Made by a program: the position numbers and the translations under genes. From an uncultured Oscillospiraceae bacterium (GTDB taxonomy: Bacteria; Bacillota; Clostridia; Oscillospirales; Oscillospiraceae): a stretch of 17,667 bases of DNA. The stretch lies in the NCBI GenBank assembly GCA_910584045.1, contig CAJTYO010000059.1, positions 1 through 17,667 of the forward strand. The letters are read 5' to 3'. Below the pieces are notes generated by a model. That model ran no database searches. It saw nothing but the letters and a program-made list of their open reading frames with translations, and had not been told where the DNA came from. Shown here piece by piece: positions 6,617 through 14,327 of the stretch. The first letter of the stretch is position 1; every line of letters begins with the position of its first letter.

Positions 6617-7600
6617 CTATTCCCGCGTCGTCCCGCCGGGGGCATAGCTGACAGGCAGACACACCAGCGCTGGAATATTGGAGCGGTCCTTTGCCAGCAG
6701 CAGATCCACGCAGGTCTCCGCCATCTTCTCGGCGGGCTGTATAATGGTCGAGCAGTACAGCTCCTCGCCTCCAAACCGCCGGATGCCGTCAAACCCGATG
6801 ATCTGCACATCCTCCGGCACCCGAAGCCCCAGCTCTGCTAATATATTCTGTATCCTCCAGGCCAGCAGGTCGGTGGAACAGAAGATGCCGTCAATATCCA
6901 GCTTCCCTTCCGCCATATGCGTAAGCAGAAACTCCCGGAACACCTCCGGGCCGTCCTCACCGTCGTTCCGGCGCAGAACCTCACAGGGGATCTGCCGGGT
7001 CCGGCAGACGGCCTCGAAGCCGTCTCCCCGCTTGTCTGTCTCGCTGGGACTGGATGAGCCGGTACGGAGGAACGCCAGATGCGTGCATCCAAGCTCCAGC
7101 AGCTTCTCCGCCGCCAGACGGCCGCCGCCGTAGTTGTCCGCCGCCACGCAGGGGATGTCCGCCCGGAAGCTGCGGTCGATGCCCACAAAAGGCAGATCTT
7201 CGTCCACCACCAGGGGGTTGTAGGTCAGTCCGATGATGCCGTCCGCCTTGTTCTGCCGGACCATGTTGACGCAGTTCTGCTCGATCTCCGGATTGGAGGC
7301 GGTGACATACAGCAGCATCCGGTAGTCCCGCCGGGCCAGGGCCTCGCAGATGTGCTGGGCCAGAGCGGCGAAAAAGGGGTTGTTCACCCCCGGCAGGATC
7401 ACCGCCACCGTATTGGTTTTGTTTGTTTTCAGCCCCCGGGCGTACTGGTTGACCTGATATCCCAGCTTCCGGGCGGCTTCCTCCACCTTTATTCTGTAGC
7501 TCTCCCCTACGGGGATGCCGTTGAATACCTTAGATACGGTCCCCAGGGCCACACCGGCCTCCTGAGCCACGTCCTTCATCGTCGGCATAGCGTTTTTCAT
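6617..7600 (-). CDS. LacI/GalR-family transcriptional regulator
   Basis: A 327-aa DNA-binding repressor. The N-terminal helix-turn-helix (TMKDVAQEAGVALGTVSKVF, residues 7-26) is followed by the hinge helix NQYARGLKTNKT (51-62) and a periplasmic-binding-protein-like effector domain from ~64 to the end, with the family's SNPEIEQN, PFVGID and GFDG segments. The start ATG has GGAGG 5 bases upstream. It is divergent from a fructan operon and has its own promoter at 7669-7698, with TGAAA-TG-TTTCA in its 5' leader, so it probably represses both itself and the plus-strand operon until a fructose-containing or derived ligand binds. The effector is inferred from context. Unusually, it leads an operon of three envelope protein genes. 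Confidence 0.93.
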   Translation of the reverse strand: MKNAMPTMKDVAQEAGVALGTVSKVFNGIPVGESYRIKVEEAARKLGYQVNQYARGLKTNKTNTVAVILPGVNNPFFAALAQHICEALARRDYRMLLYVTASNPEIEQNCVNMVRQNKADGIIGLTYNPLVVDEDLPFVGIDRSFRADIPCVAADNYGGGRLAAEKLLELGCTHLAFLRTGSSSPSETDKRGDGFEAVCRTRQIPCEVLRRNDGEDGPEVFREFLLTHMAEGKLDIDGIFCSTDLLAWRIQNILAELGLRVPEDVQIIGFDGIRRFGGEELYCSTIIQPAEKMAETCVDLLLAKDRSNIPALVCLPVSYAPGGTTRE

Positions 7601-7613
7601 ATCCGCCTCCTAG

Positions 7614-7625
7614 TGAAATGTTTCA
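7614..7625. promoter_or_regulatory. LacI-family operator 1 (autoregulatory)
   Basis: TGAAATGTTTCA differs from the symmetric LacI/GalR-type pattern TGAAACGTTTCA by one base. It lies in the leader of the regulator's own transcript, between its promoter and its start codon, where a bound repressor would block elongation. Confidence 0.65.
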
Positions 7626-7668
7626 TGCGCAGGGCGCAAATGGACTGCCCCGCGCCTCGTCTGTCTGT

Positions 7669-7698
7669 ATCATAGCAGAAGCAATGATGAAATGTAAA
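7669..7698 (-). promoter_or_regulatory. Promoter of the LacI-led operon
   Basis: On the minus strand, TTTACA (7698-7693), an 18-base spacer and TATGAT (7674-7669) form a good sigma-A-type promoter. Transcription should start near 7662, giving a leader of about 60 bases that includes operator 1. Confidence 0.65.
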
Positions 7699-7720
7699 GA
7701 GGAATTTCACAGATTTTTCA

Positions 7721-7732
7721 TGAAACGTTGCG
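7721..7732. promoter_or_regulatory. LacI-family operator 2
   Basis: TGAAACGTTGCG keeps the left half and centre of the TGAAACGTTTCA pattern (9 of 12 positions). It sits just upstream of the regulator's -35 box and about 75 bases upstream of the fructan operon promoter, so it could join a repression loop with the other sites. Confidence 0.5.
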
Positions 7733-7807
7733 TTTTGGCGCAATCAACAAAAATCGGATAAATAGCTTGTTGAAGCTGACGAACTTAAAAAAATTGGCAA
7801 AAACCTG

Positions 7808-7837
7808 TTGACAGGAAGGCGGGATATTTGCTAAGAT
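7808..7837 (+). promoter_or_regulatory. Promoter of the fructan operon
   Basis: A perfect TTGACA at 7808-7813, an 18-base spacer and TAAGAT at 7832-7837. The start site would be near 7844, giving a leader of about 175 bases that contains operators 3 and 4 and no other recognised element. Confidence 0.75.
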
Positions 7838-7851
7838 AACCACAACAGGCG

Positions 7852-7863
7852 CATAACGTTTCA
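7852..7863. promoter_or_regulatory. LacI-family operator 3
   Basis: CATAACGTTTCA, whose reverse complement starts TGAAACGTTATG, matches 9 of 12 positions of the symmetric pattern. It lies directly downstream of the predicted start site of the fructan operon, a classic blocking position. Confidence 0.65.
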
Positions 7864-7908
7864 CGGATTTTTGGCAGCTTGCATACTGCTTAAATTTAGC
7901 CGAAGTCA

Positions 7909-7920
7909 TGAAACGTTATA
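7909..7920. promoter_or_regulatory. LacI-family operator 4
   Basis: TGAAACGTTATA shares the 11-mer TGAAACGTTAT with the reverse complement of operator 3. It lies 57 bp further downstream, centre to centre, in opposite orientation. It overlaps an ATG at 7908 that opens the permease frame but is not the real start. Confidence 0.6.
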
Positions 7921-8018
7921 CGAGCTACGCGGCCGGCGCGCACCCTGCAAAGGACAATCTCCCCGCATCGCAGTCTCCTTTCCCAGCGACAAGCTATGTG
8001 TTTAAGGAAGTGAGTCAC

Positions 8019-8978
8019 ATGAAAAAAAGCGAAACTCCCGTCCGGATCTCGGCGGCGGGCTCCGCCGCCCTGTCCCAGCGTTCTGGGAAGACGCTGGGAC
8101 AACGGCTCCTGGACAACTGGCAGCTCTACGCGCTGCTGCTGATCCCCGTGGTACTGACAGTTGTCTACAAGTACATCCCCATGTACGGCATCCAGATCGC
8201 CTTCCGGGACTTTGACCCCAACCTGGGCTTCACCGCCAGCCGGTGGGTGGGCTTCGACTGGTTCATCCGGTTCTTCAAGGCGCCCACCTTCTGGCGGATG
8301 ATGAAGAACACGGTGCTTATCAGCTTCTACGGCCTGCTGTGGAGCTTCCCCGTCCCCATCATCCTGTCCCTCATCATCAACCAGGTACGGTTCCACAAAT
8401 TCAAGCGGGTGGTTCAGACCGTCCTCTACGCGCCCCATTTTATCTCCGTTATGGTCATCTGCGGTATGATCAAGATCTTCCTCAGTCCTACCGGCGGCCT
8501 GCTGAACCTGCTTCTGGGTACGCAGATCGACTTTCTTACCCAGTCGGAGGCTTTTCGGACCATCTACATCGCCTCCGGCATCTGGCAGGACGCGGGCTGG
8601 GGCTGTATCATCTACTTAGCCACTCTGGCCAACGTGGACCCCGGCCTCTACGAGGCGGCCAAGATGGACGGCGCGTCGGTGTTCCAGCGGATTCTGAACA
8701 TTGACATTCCGGAGCTGCTGCCCATGGCGATCCTGAACCTCATCATGGCCGCCGGGGGCATCATGAACGTGGGCTTTGAAAAGGTCTGGCTGCTCCAGAC
8801 CGATCTGAACAAGGCCACCAGCGACGTCATTGCCGTCTATGTCTACCAGCAGGGCATTGAGCAGGCCAAGTACAGCTACTCTACCGCCGTGGGCTTGTTC
8901 AACACAGCCATCAACATCGTGCTGCTGATCATCGTCAACAAGATTGCGTCCAAGGCTTCGGACGTGCAGTTTGTGTAA
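8019..8978 (+). CDS. ABC sugar transporter permease 1 (LplB/YtcP-like)
   Basis: A 319-aa inner-membrane permease of the MalF-like class for carbohydrate import. The first membrane segment is at about 36-55 (LYALLLIPVVLTVVYKYIP), with five more to the C-terminus. The cytoplasmic EAA loop that contacts the ATPase is at 212-231 (YEAAKMDGASVFQRI...IPEL). The start was set at 8019 because AAGGAAGTGAG precedes it; a start 37 codons earlier at 7908 would lie on a repressor operator and adds a non-family tail. It is the first gene of the plus-strand operon, 15 bases before the second permease. The partner solute-binding protein follows, but no ATP-binding subunit is present. The substrate, by context, is a fructo-oligosaccharide. 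Confidence 0.92.
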   Translation: MKKSETPVRISAAGSAALSQRSGKTLGQRLLDNWQLYALLLIPVVLTVVYKYIPMYGIQIAFRDFDPNLGFTASRWVGFDWFIRFFKAPTFWRMMKNTVLISFYGLLWSFPVPIILSLIINQVRFHKFKRVVQTVLYAPHFISVMVICGMIKIFLSPTGGLLNLLLGTQIDFLTQSEAFRTIYIASGIWQDAGWGCIIYLATLANVDPGLYEAAKMDGASVFQRILNIDIPELLPMAILNLIMAAGGIMNVGFEKVWLLQTDLNKATSDVIAVYVYQQGIEQAKYSYSTAVGLFNTAINIVLLIIVNKIASKASDVQFV

Positions 8979-8993
8979 AGGGGGCGGCGGAAT

Positions 8994-9887
8994 ATGACAA
9001 GATCAAAATCTACCGGTATGTCCGACAAGGCCAGCGACATCATCCTGGTAACCATCTGCACCGTGGTCCTGCTGATTGTGGCCTACCCTCTGTACTATGT
9101 CCTCATAGCCTCTTTCTCCGACCCCTACGACGTGTATGCGGGGAAGACCTTCCTGCTGCCCAGCGGCTTCACCCTTGACGGCTATAAGGCGGTATTCGCA
9201 GACCCGAAGATCGTCTCCGGCTTCCTCAATTCTGTGAAATATACCGTTGTAGGTACTGTCTTCTCCGTGGTGATGCTCTACATCACCGCCTATCCCCTGG
9301 CACAGAAGGACCTGCCGGGACGGAAGTGGATCAGTCTGTTCTTCGTATTCACCATGTACTTCGGCGGCGGGCTGGTCCCAACCTATCTGGTGGTCCGGGA
9401 TACCGGGCTGATGGGCAGCATGTGGGCCCTGTTCCTCCCCGGCGGGGTGGGCGTGGGCAATATGATTATTGTCCGCAACTACTTCCAGAACAGCATCCCC
9501 CACGATCTAGTGGAGGCCAGCGAGATCGACGGATGCTCCAAGTTCCGCACCTTCCTCAGCGTGGTCATTCCCCTGTCCATGCCCATTCTGGCGGTCCAGG
9601 CGGTGTTTGCCATGGTGGCCTACTGGAACGACTGGTTCACCGCCATGATCTACCTGGGGGGCAAGGGCGAGCCCCTGCCTCTGGTGCTGCGGGGCATCCT
9701 GATGAAGTCCAGCGCCGCCACCGAGCAGGCCAGCATGATCTCCGGCGGTTACGCCGAGCTGAACAAGCAGACGGAGCTTATCAAATTCTGCTCCATGATC
9801 GTGGCGGCTGTGCCGATGCTCATCGCGTATCCCTATGTTCAGAAATATTTTGAAAAGGGCTTCATGGCTGGAGCCGTAAAGGGTTGA
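8994..9887 (+). CDS. ABC sugar transporter permease 2 (LplC/YtcP-like)
   Basis: A 297-aa inner-membrane permease of the MalG-like class. It has a first membrane helix at ~15-40 (ILVTICTVVLLIVAYPLYYV), further helices near 82-102, 112-130, 140-162 and 190-212, and a last one near the C-terminus. The EAA loop is at about 174-193 (EASEIDGCSKFRTF...IPLS). The C-terminal VQKYFEKGFMAGAVKG is typical of the LplC/YtcP group. A purine-rich GGGGGCGG site precedes the ATG. It should pair with permease 1 to form the transport channel. Confidence 0.92.
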   Translation: MTRSKSTGMSDKASDIILVTICTVVLLIVAYPLYYVLIASFSDPYDVYAGKTFLLPSGFTLDGYKAVFADPKIVSGFLNSVKYTVVGTVFSVVMLYITAYPLAQKDLPGRKWISLFFVFTMYFGGGLVPTYLVVRDTGLMGSMWALFLPGGVGVGNMIIVRNYFQNSIPHDLVEASEIDGCSKFRTFLSVVIPLSMPILAVQAVFAMVAYWNDWFTAMIYLGGKGEPLPLVLRGILMKSSAATEQASMISGGYAELNKQTELIKFCSMIVAAVPMLIAYPYVQKYFEKGFMAGAVKG

Positions 9888-9965
9888 TCCACTATGGAGA
9901 AAATATGTTGCGAAATTTAAGAAAATCGTTCTGAAACTTGAAACAAATCAAAAAGGAGAATCATC

Positions 9966-11624
9966 ATGAAGAAATTATTGTCTCTTGCTCTGGCAGCTGT
10001 GATGCTGCTGGCTCTGCTGACCGCCTGCGGCGGCGGAAACAACGGCCCCGCCAATAGCGGCGAGCCCAATACCAACACCGACCAGACGGAATTCAACGTC
10101 ATTTCCGGCATCTCCGCCCTCTCCGGCGGCTATGACGACAATCCGGTCCTCAACGCCATGATGGAGAACGCGGGCATCAAGATCAACTGGGAAACCATGA
10201 GCGACTCTCTGGGCGAGCAGGTCAATATCCGCCTGACCGGCGGCGAGCTGCCCGACGCTGTGCAGGCCGTGGGCTGGTCCAACTATGACCTGGGCCGCTA
10301 TGGCCGGGGCGGCACCTTCATCGACCTGACGCCCTACGTCACCGATGCCAGCGTGATGCCCAACCTCTCCGCCATTCTGGAGAAGTATCCCCAGATCAAG
10401 GCCGCTATCACCCAGGACGATGGAAAGATATACGGCCTGCCTGCCGCTGAGATGATGGGCACCGGCGCCACCGGCGCTGCCGATGACTACTCCATCCATT
10501 CCATCCAGCAGTTCTCCATGATCAACAAGGCGTGGCTGGATGACCTGGGGTTGGCAGTTCCTGAGACTGTCGAGGAGCTGAGGACCGCCCTTCAGGCGTT
10601 CAAGGACAACGACATGGCCCACAAGATGTACAGTGCGGACGCGGGCTCCACCATCCCCATGTCCTTTGGCTTCGACCAGTGGTGCTGGGGCCAGAACATC
10701 TTCTACGCCCCCTTCGGCCTGACCAACTGGTCTGACGTATGCTCTGACCTGCGCCTGACCAAGGACAAGGAAGTGGTCTTTGACTGTGTCAGCGACGGCT
10801 ACCGCGAGGCAATCACCTACTACCATGACTGGTATGCCGACGGCCTCATCGATATCGAGGTTTTCAGCCAGGATGACAAACAGTACCTTGCCAAGTGCGC
10901 CCAGGGCTACGTGGGCGTGGCGACTTGGTGGGAGATCAACGAGCTGATGGCCAGTCATGCCGCCGACTACGTCTACCTGCCCCCGCTGAAGGGTCCCGAC
11001 GGCACCTGCACCGTGACCATCAAGTCCGCCGGTTCCGCTGTCAATTCCGGCAATCTGTCCATCACCAAGGCCTGCCAGAGTCCCGCCAATCTGCTGAAGT
11101 TCTACGACCAGTGGTACACCGGCGAGAACGTCATGCAGCTCCAGTACGGTCCTATCGGCGTGTACTTCAACGAGGAGAAGGATGCCCAGGGTATGTACGT
11201 CTCCATCACCGACGAGGAAGCACAGGCGAAGTTCGGCAAATCTGCCGGTGAACTCAAGGGTGCCAACGAGGTAGCCGGTCCCAAGCTGATCCTCTCCGAG
11301 TATTACACCAATGTATTCCACATGGAGCCCCGCGCCCTTCAGAGGCTGGACGATCTCCAGAACTTCTGGTTCAAGTATGTGGACGACTTCACCTTCTACC
11401 CCGTGGACTGCGTGTTCACCCAGAGCGAGCTGGACGACCTGGATCTCTACCGTCCCGATTTCGAGAGCCACGTCAAGGAGCAGGAGGCCCTCTGGTTCCG
11501 CGACGGCGGACCCAGCGACGCCGAGTGGGAAGCCTACAAACAGGACCTGGTCGATACCTACGGTATGGAGCAGATCTTGGAGGTCTACAAGAACGCCTAT
11601 GCCCGGTACGCTGCGGCGGAATAA
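9966..11624 (+). CDS. ABC transporter solute-binding lipoprotein (LipO/YtcQ-like)
   Basis: A 552-aa extracellular sugar-binding protein. The signal peptide with lipobox LTAC puts the lipid-anchored cysteine at residue 21, followed by a Gly/Asn/Pro-rich linker (GGGNNGPANSGEPN). The length and Trp/Tyr-rich C-terminal half (WGQNIFYAPFGLTNW, KFYDQWYTGENVMQLQYGPIG, LWFRDGGPSDAEW) fit the large extracellular binding proteins that partner LplB/LplC permeases. The start has AAAAAGGAG 7 bases upstream. A 78-base gap separates it from the permease gene, and a terminator follows it, which would make it the most abundant transporter part. The substrate is inferred to be a fructose oligomer from the surrounding GH32 genes. 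Confidence 0.9.
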   Translation: MKKLLSLALAAVMLLALLTACGGGNNGPANSGEPNTNTDQTEFNVISGISALSGGYDDNPVLNAMMENAGIKINWETMSDSLGEQVNIRLTGGELPDAVQAVGWSNYDLGRYGRGGTFIDLTPYVTDASVMPNLSAILEKYPQIKAAITQDDGKIYGLPAAEMMGTGATGAADDYSIHSIQQFSMINKAWLDDLGLAVPETVEELRTALQAFKDNDMAHKMYSADAGSTIPMSFGFDQWCWGQNIFYAPFGLTNWSDVCSDLRLTKDKEVVFDCVSDGYREAITYYHDWYADGLIDIEVFSQDDKQYLAKCAQGYVGVATWWEINELMASHAADYVYLPPLKGPDGTCTVTIKSAGSAVNSGNLSITKACQSPANLLKFYDQWYTGENVMQLQYGPIGVYFNEEKDAQGMYVSITDEEAQAKFGKSAGELKGANEVAGPKLILSEYYTNVFHMEPRALQRLDDLQNFWFKYVDDFTFYPVDCVFTQSELDDLDLYRPDFESHVKEQEALWFRDGGPSDAEWEAYKQDLVDTYGMEQILEVYKNAYARYAAAE

Positions 11625-11648
11625 ATTACACGACACCTTTCTCTCTCG

Positions 11649-11681
11649 AAAAGGGGGCGGCCCCGGGCCGTCCCCTTTTTT
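11649..11681 (+). terminator. Terminator / attenuator inside the fructan operon
   Basis: The hairpin AAAAGGGGGCGGCC / GGCCGTCCCCTTTT has a 13-bp stem (one G-U pair) and a loop of about three bases, followed by a T run to 11681. It lies 24 bases after the binding-protein stop and only 12 before the next start codon. No separate promoter for the downstream genes is apparent, so it probably works as a partial terminator that lowers expression of the kinase and enzymes relative to the binding protein. Confidence 0.8.
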
Positions 11682-11693
11682 ACAAAAACTGCG

Positions 11694-12728
11694 ATGGATA
11701 TAAAAGATATTTTTACACTCTACGACGCCCGCTCTCCGTTGCGCTATGACTTGTTGGATCACAGCCGCGGCCTGTCGGACTTCCGGCAGATAGTCATTGT
11801 GGACTGGGGAGATCTGCGGCTGGTCATCAAGATCGTACACAACGCCTTTACCACGCCCCTCCGGGTGGAAGGCTGGCGGCAGACGGTCGAAGCCTACCGC
11901 TCCATCGGCTGCTATTGTCCTCGGATCATACCCAATCGGAAGGGAATATCTGCCGAAGCGGTAGAATATCACGGTCTGCCTTGCGTTGCTTTCGCGGAGG
12001 AATGCTCCGCCTACCGGACGGCGGAACAGTTTGACCAGCGGCGTATCTGGAAGGACGGCCGGCGTGTGTACCAGGAGGCCGCCCTCCGCCTGACGGCGCA
12101 GGCGGGCGCGCAAAGGTGGGACTTTGTGGACTTCCCATCGGCGTACTGCATCCTGGAGCCCTTCGATCCGTCCGAGGACGATGATGAGGTTATGGAGTGT
12201 GCTCTATGCGTCAAGAAGATGATGGAAACGGATTTCCCGGAACAAAGAAGCCGCTTCCAACGAATCTGGGATGCCTTTCTGGAGAACAAGGCTGCTCTGT
12301 CCCGCGTTTACCAGCAGCTTCCTTTCTCCGTTTTTCAGGCGGATATGGGCGGGGGGAATGTACTGCTGGATGAGGATTTACGGCTTGTGGGTGTGCTGGA
12401 CTTCAATCTGAGCGGGCGGGAGACGGTACTCAATATGCTGTTTCGGGAGTCCTTCGTCAATTTTGAGGATGATGAGAAAAATATGCTATACGACGGAGAG
12501 CTGCAAGAAAAAGCGTTTACTCTGTTCATAGAAAATCTCAAGATCATAAAAAAATATTACACGTTCAACCAGGTGGAAGCAGACGCCGCACCGCTGCTCT
12601 ACCGGTATCTGCGCCCTTTCTGGTGGTATACGGTCCGGGCCGTAGAAGCGGATCGGAAGGATGCCACGAAGATAAAGCGCGTCCTGGCTTGGATGGAAGT
12701 GGAGCAGGCGCGTAGCCTGGAGCTTTAA
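11694..12728 (+). CDS. Aminoglycoside-phosphotransferase-fold kinase
   Basis: A 344-aa cytoplasmic protein with the APH/choline-kinase-like fold. LVIKI at 43-47 supplies the likely ATP-binding lysine (K46) and TVEAYRSIG the conserved glutamate (E67). The catalytic segment VFQADMGGGNVLLD (213-226) matches H-x-D-x4-N except that Q215 replaces histidine; D217 and N222 remain. VLDFN at 234-238 gives the metal-binding aspartate D236. FNLSGRETVLNMLFRE continues the family pattern, and I recall similar FQAD-type proteins in other Clostridia, so the Q may be a subgroup trait. No ribosome binding site is visible before the ATG, which sits just behind the terminator at 11649-11681. Its position suggests it phosphorylates a sugar or small metabolite of this pathway, but the substrate cannot be told. 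Confidence 0.8.
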   Translation: MDIKDIFTLYDARSPLRYDLLDHSRGLSDFRQIVIVDWGDLRLVIKIVHNAFTTPLRVEGWRQTVEAYRSIGCYCPRIIPNRKGISAEAVEYHGLPCVAFAEECSAYRTAEQFDQRRIWKDGRRVYQEAALRLTAQAGAQRWDFVDFPSAYCILEPFDPSEDDDEVMECALCVKKMMETDFPEQRSRFQRIWDAFLENKAALSRVYQQLPFSVFQADMGGGNVLLDEDLRLVGVLDFNLSGRETVLNMLFRESFVNFEDDEKNMLYDGELQEKAFTLFIENLKIIKKYYTFNQVEADAAPLLYRYLRPFWWYTVRAVEADRKDATKIKRVLAWMEVEQARSLEL

Positions 12729-12827
12729 TACGAGGTGTGGAAATTGACCGAATAGGTGAATTTGCAGACACGGAATATGATCGGTATTTGGAATATCATT
12801 TGAAGTGAATTGAGGAGGAAACACGAT

Positions 12828-14324
12828 ATGACCAGCGAAGCTTTGCAAAAGGCCCGGGACTTTGAGGCCCAGTACGGCCCCCACATCCCCGCCGGGGAAC
12901 GGCCCGCCTTCCACATTACCCCCACCATCGGCTGGATGAATGACCCCAACGGATTCTCCCTCTATAAGGGGGAGTACCATCTGTTTTACCAGTACCACCC
13001 CTACTCCAACGAGTGGGGCCCCATGCACTGGGGACATGTAAAGAGCAGGGACCTGATCCGCTGGGAGCGTCTGCCCGCCGCTCTGGCTCCTGACTGCGGC
13101 TACGACGCGGCGGGGTGCTTCTCCGGCGGCGCGGTGGAGATGCCCGACGGGCGGCAGATGCTCATGTACACCGGTGTCCAGCGGGGACACGATGACGATG
13201 GATTCATCCGGGATATCCAGACCCAGTGCATTGCCATTGGAGACGGCGTGGATTACGACAAATGCGAGCTGAACCCGGTCCTGACCGGTAAGGATCTGCC
13301 GGAGGGCGGCAGCGCGGTGGACTTCCGGGACCCCAAGGTCTGGCGGGAGGAGGATGGAACGTATTACGCCGTCATCGGCAACCGCGCCGCAGATGGCAGC
13401 GGGGCCATCCTGCTCTACAGCAGCGGGGACGGCCGGAAGTGGGAATTTGTGCGTACCGTGGACGCCTGCCATGACCAGTACGGGAAGATGTGGGAGTGCC
13501 CGGATTTCTTTCCGCTGGACGGGAAGCAGGTCCTGCTCACCAGCCCCCAGGAGATGCAGCCCGTGGGACTGGAATTTCACGCCGGAAACGGGACTCTGTG
13601 TCTTATCGGAGACTACGACCCGCAGGGGGCGGGCTTCATCCGGCAAAATGCCCAGGCGATCGACTATGGCCTGGACTTCTATGCGCCCCAGACGCTGCTG
13701 ACCCCCGATGGGCGGCGGGTGATGGTAGCCTGGATGCAGAATTGGGCCACCGTGGGGGCGAAGCCGTATCACTGTCGTTGGTTCGGCCAGATGTCTGTGC
13801 CCAGGGAGTTGTCGGTGAAGGACGGGCGTTTGTACCAAGTGCCGGTGCGGGAGCTGGAGAACTATCGCGGTCCACGCGTCATGCACCACAACATTCCTGT
13901 CAGCGGCGAGATCAACCTGCCCGGTGTTCAAGGAAGGACCTTGGACATGACGGTCACCATACGGCCCATTGGGAAGGATTCCTACCGCTGGTTCCGCATC
14001 CGGGTGGCCAAGGACGGGGAGCATGAGACCATCATCCGCTACCGCCCCGATCAAGGGACCGTCAAGATCGACCGGACCCGCAGCGGCCTGCCCCACGACA
14101 TTGTCCATACCCGCAGCTTCTTTGTTCGTCCCAGGGACGGAGAGATCAAGCTGCGTCTGGTGCTGGACCGCTTCAGCCTGGAGGTCTTCGTCAACGATGG
14201 CGAGCAGGCGGCCAGCGCGGTGATCTACACCCGCCAGGAGGCGGATGCCATCAGCTTTGAGGCCGGCGGTTCGGTGTTGATGGATGTAGAGAAATACGAT
14301 TTGGTGTTTGATGAGGAGGCGTGA
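12828..14324 (+). CDS. scrB: Cytoplasmic GH32 beta-fructofuranosidase / sucrose-6-phosphate hydrolase family
   Basis: A 498-aa glycoside hydrolase family 32 enzyme that cleaves terminal beta-fructosyl bonds (sucrose, kestose, short fructans or sucrose-6-phosphate). The three GH32 catalytic motifs are intact: WMNDPNG with nucleophile D39, FRDP with D168, and WECPDFF with acid/base E223. The five-blade propeller spans ~28-340 and a C-terminal beta-sandwich ends with DRFSLEVFVNDGEQAASAVI. There is no signal peptide, so it acts on imported sugar. The ATG at 12828 has AGGAGG 9 bases upstream; a TTG at 12810 is part of that site. Since uptake is by an ABC transporter and not a PTS, unphosphorylated oligosaccharides are the likely substrate. 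The stop lies 3 bases before the fructokinase start. Confidence 0.93.
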   Translation: MTSEALQKARDFEAQYGPHIPAGERPAFHITPTIGWMNDPNGFSLYKGEYHLFYQYHPYSNEWGPMHWGHVKSRDLIRWERLPAALAPDCGYDAAGCFSGGAVEMPDGRQMLMYTGVQRGHDDDGFIRDIQTQCIAIGDGVDYDKCELNPVLTGKDLPEGGSAVDFRDPKVWREEDGTYYAVIGNRAADGSGAILLYSSGDGRKWEFVRTVDACHDQYGKMWECPDFFPLDGKQVLLTSPQEMQPVGLEFHAGNGTLCLIGDYDPQGAGFIRQNAQAIDYGLDFYAPQTLLTPDGRRVMVAWMQNWATVGAKPYHCRWFGQMSVPRELSVKDGRLYQVPVRELENYRGPRVMHHNIPVSGEINLPGVQGRTLDMTVTIRPIGKDSYRWFRIRVAKDGEHETIIRYRPDQGTVKIDRTRSGLPHDIVHTRSFFVRPRDGEIKLRLVLDRFSLEVFVNDGEQAASAVIYTRQEADAISFEAGGSVLMDVEKYDLVFDEEA

Positions 14325-14327
14325 AGC

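Noticed and set aside
7908..8018. 37-codon N-terminal extension of permease 1
   Set aside because: Its ATG lies on repressor operator 4, has no ribosome site, and the added residues do not fit the permease family; the ATG at 8019 has AAGGAAG upstream.
9975..12113. 712-codon minus-strand frame
   Set aside because: It lies opposite the solute-binding protein and kinase genes, crosses their terminator, and its low-complexity Val/Gly/Asp-rich translation is typical of an antisense shadow.
12810..12827. TTG start for the cytoplasmic GH32
   Set aside because: The TTG is part of the AGGAGG ribosome site that serves the ATG at 12828.
12729..12827. Internal promoter before the cytoplasmic GH32
   Set aside because: TTGACC and TATGAT are both present but about 26 bases apart, too far for a normal promoter; read-through from upstream is simpler.
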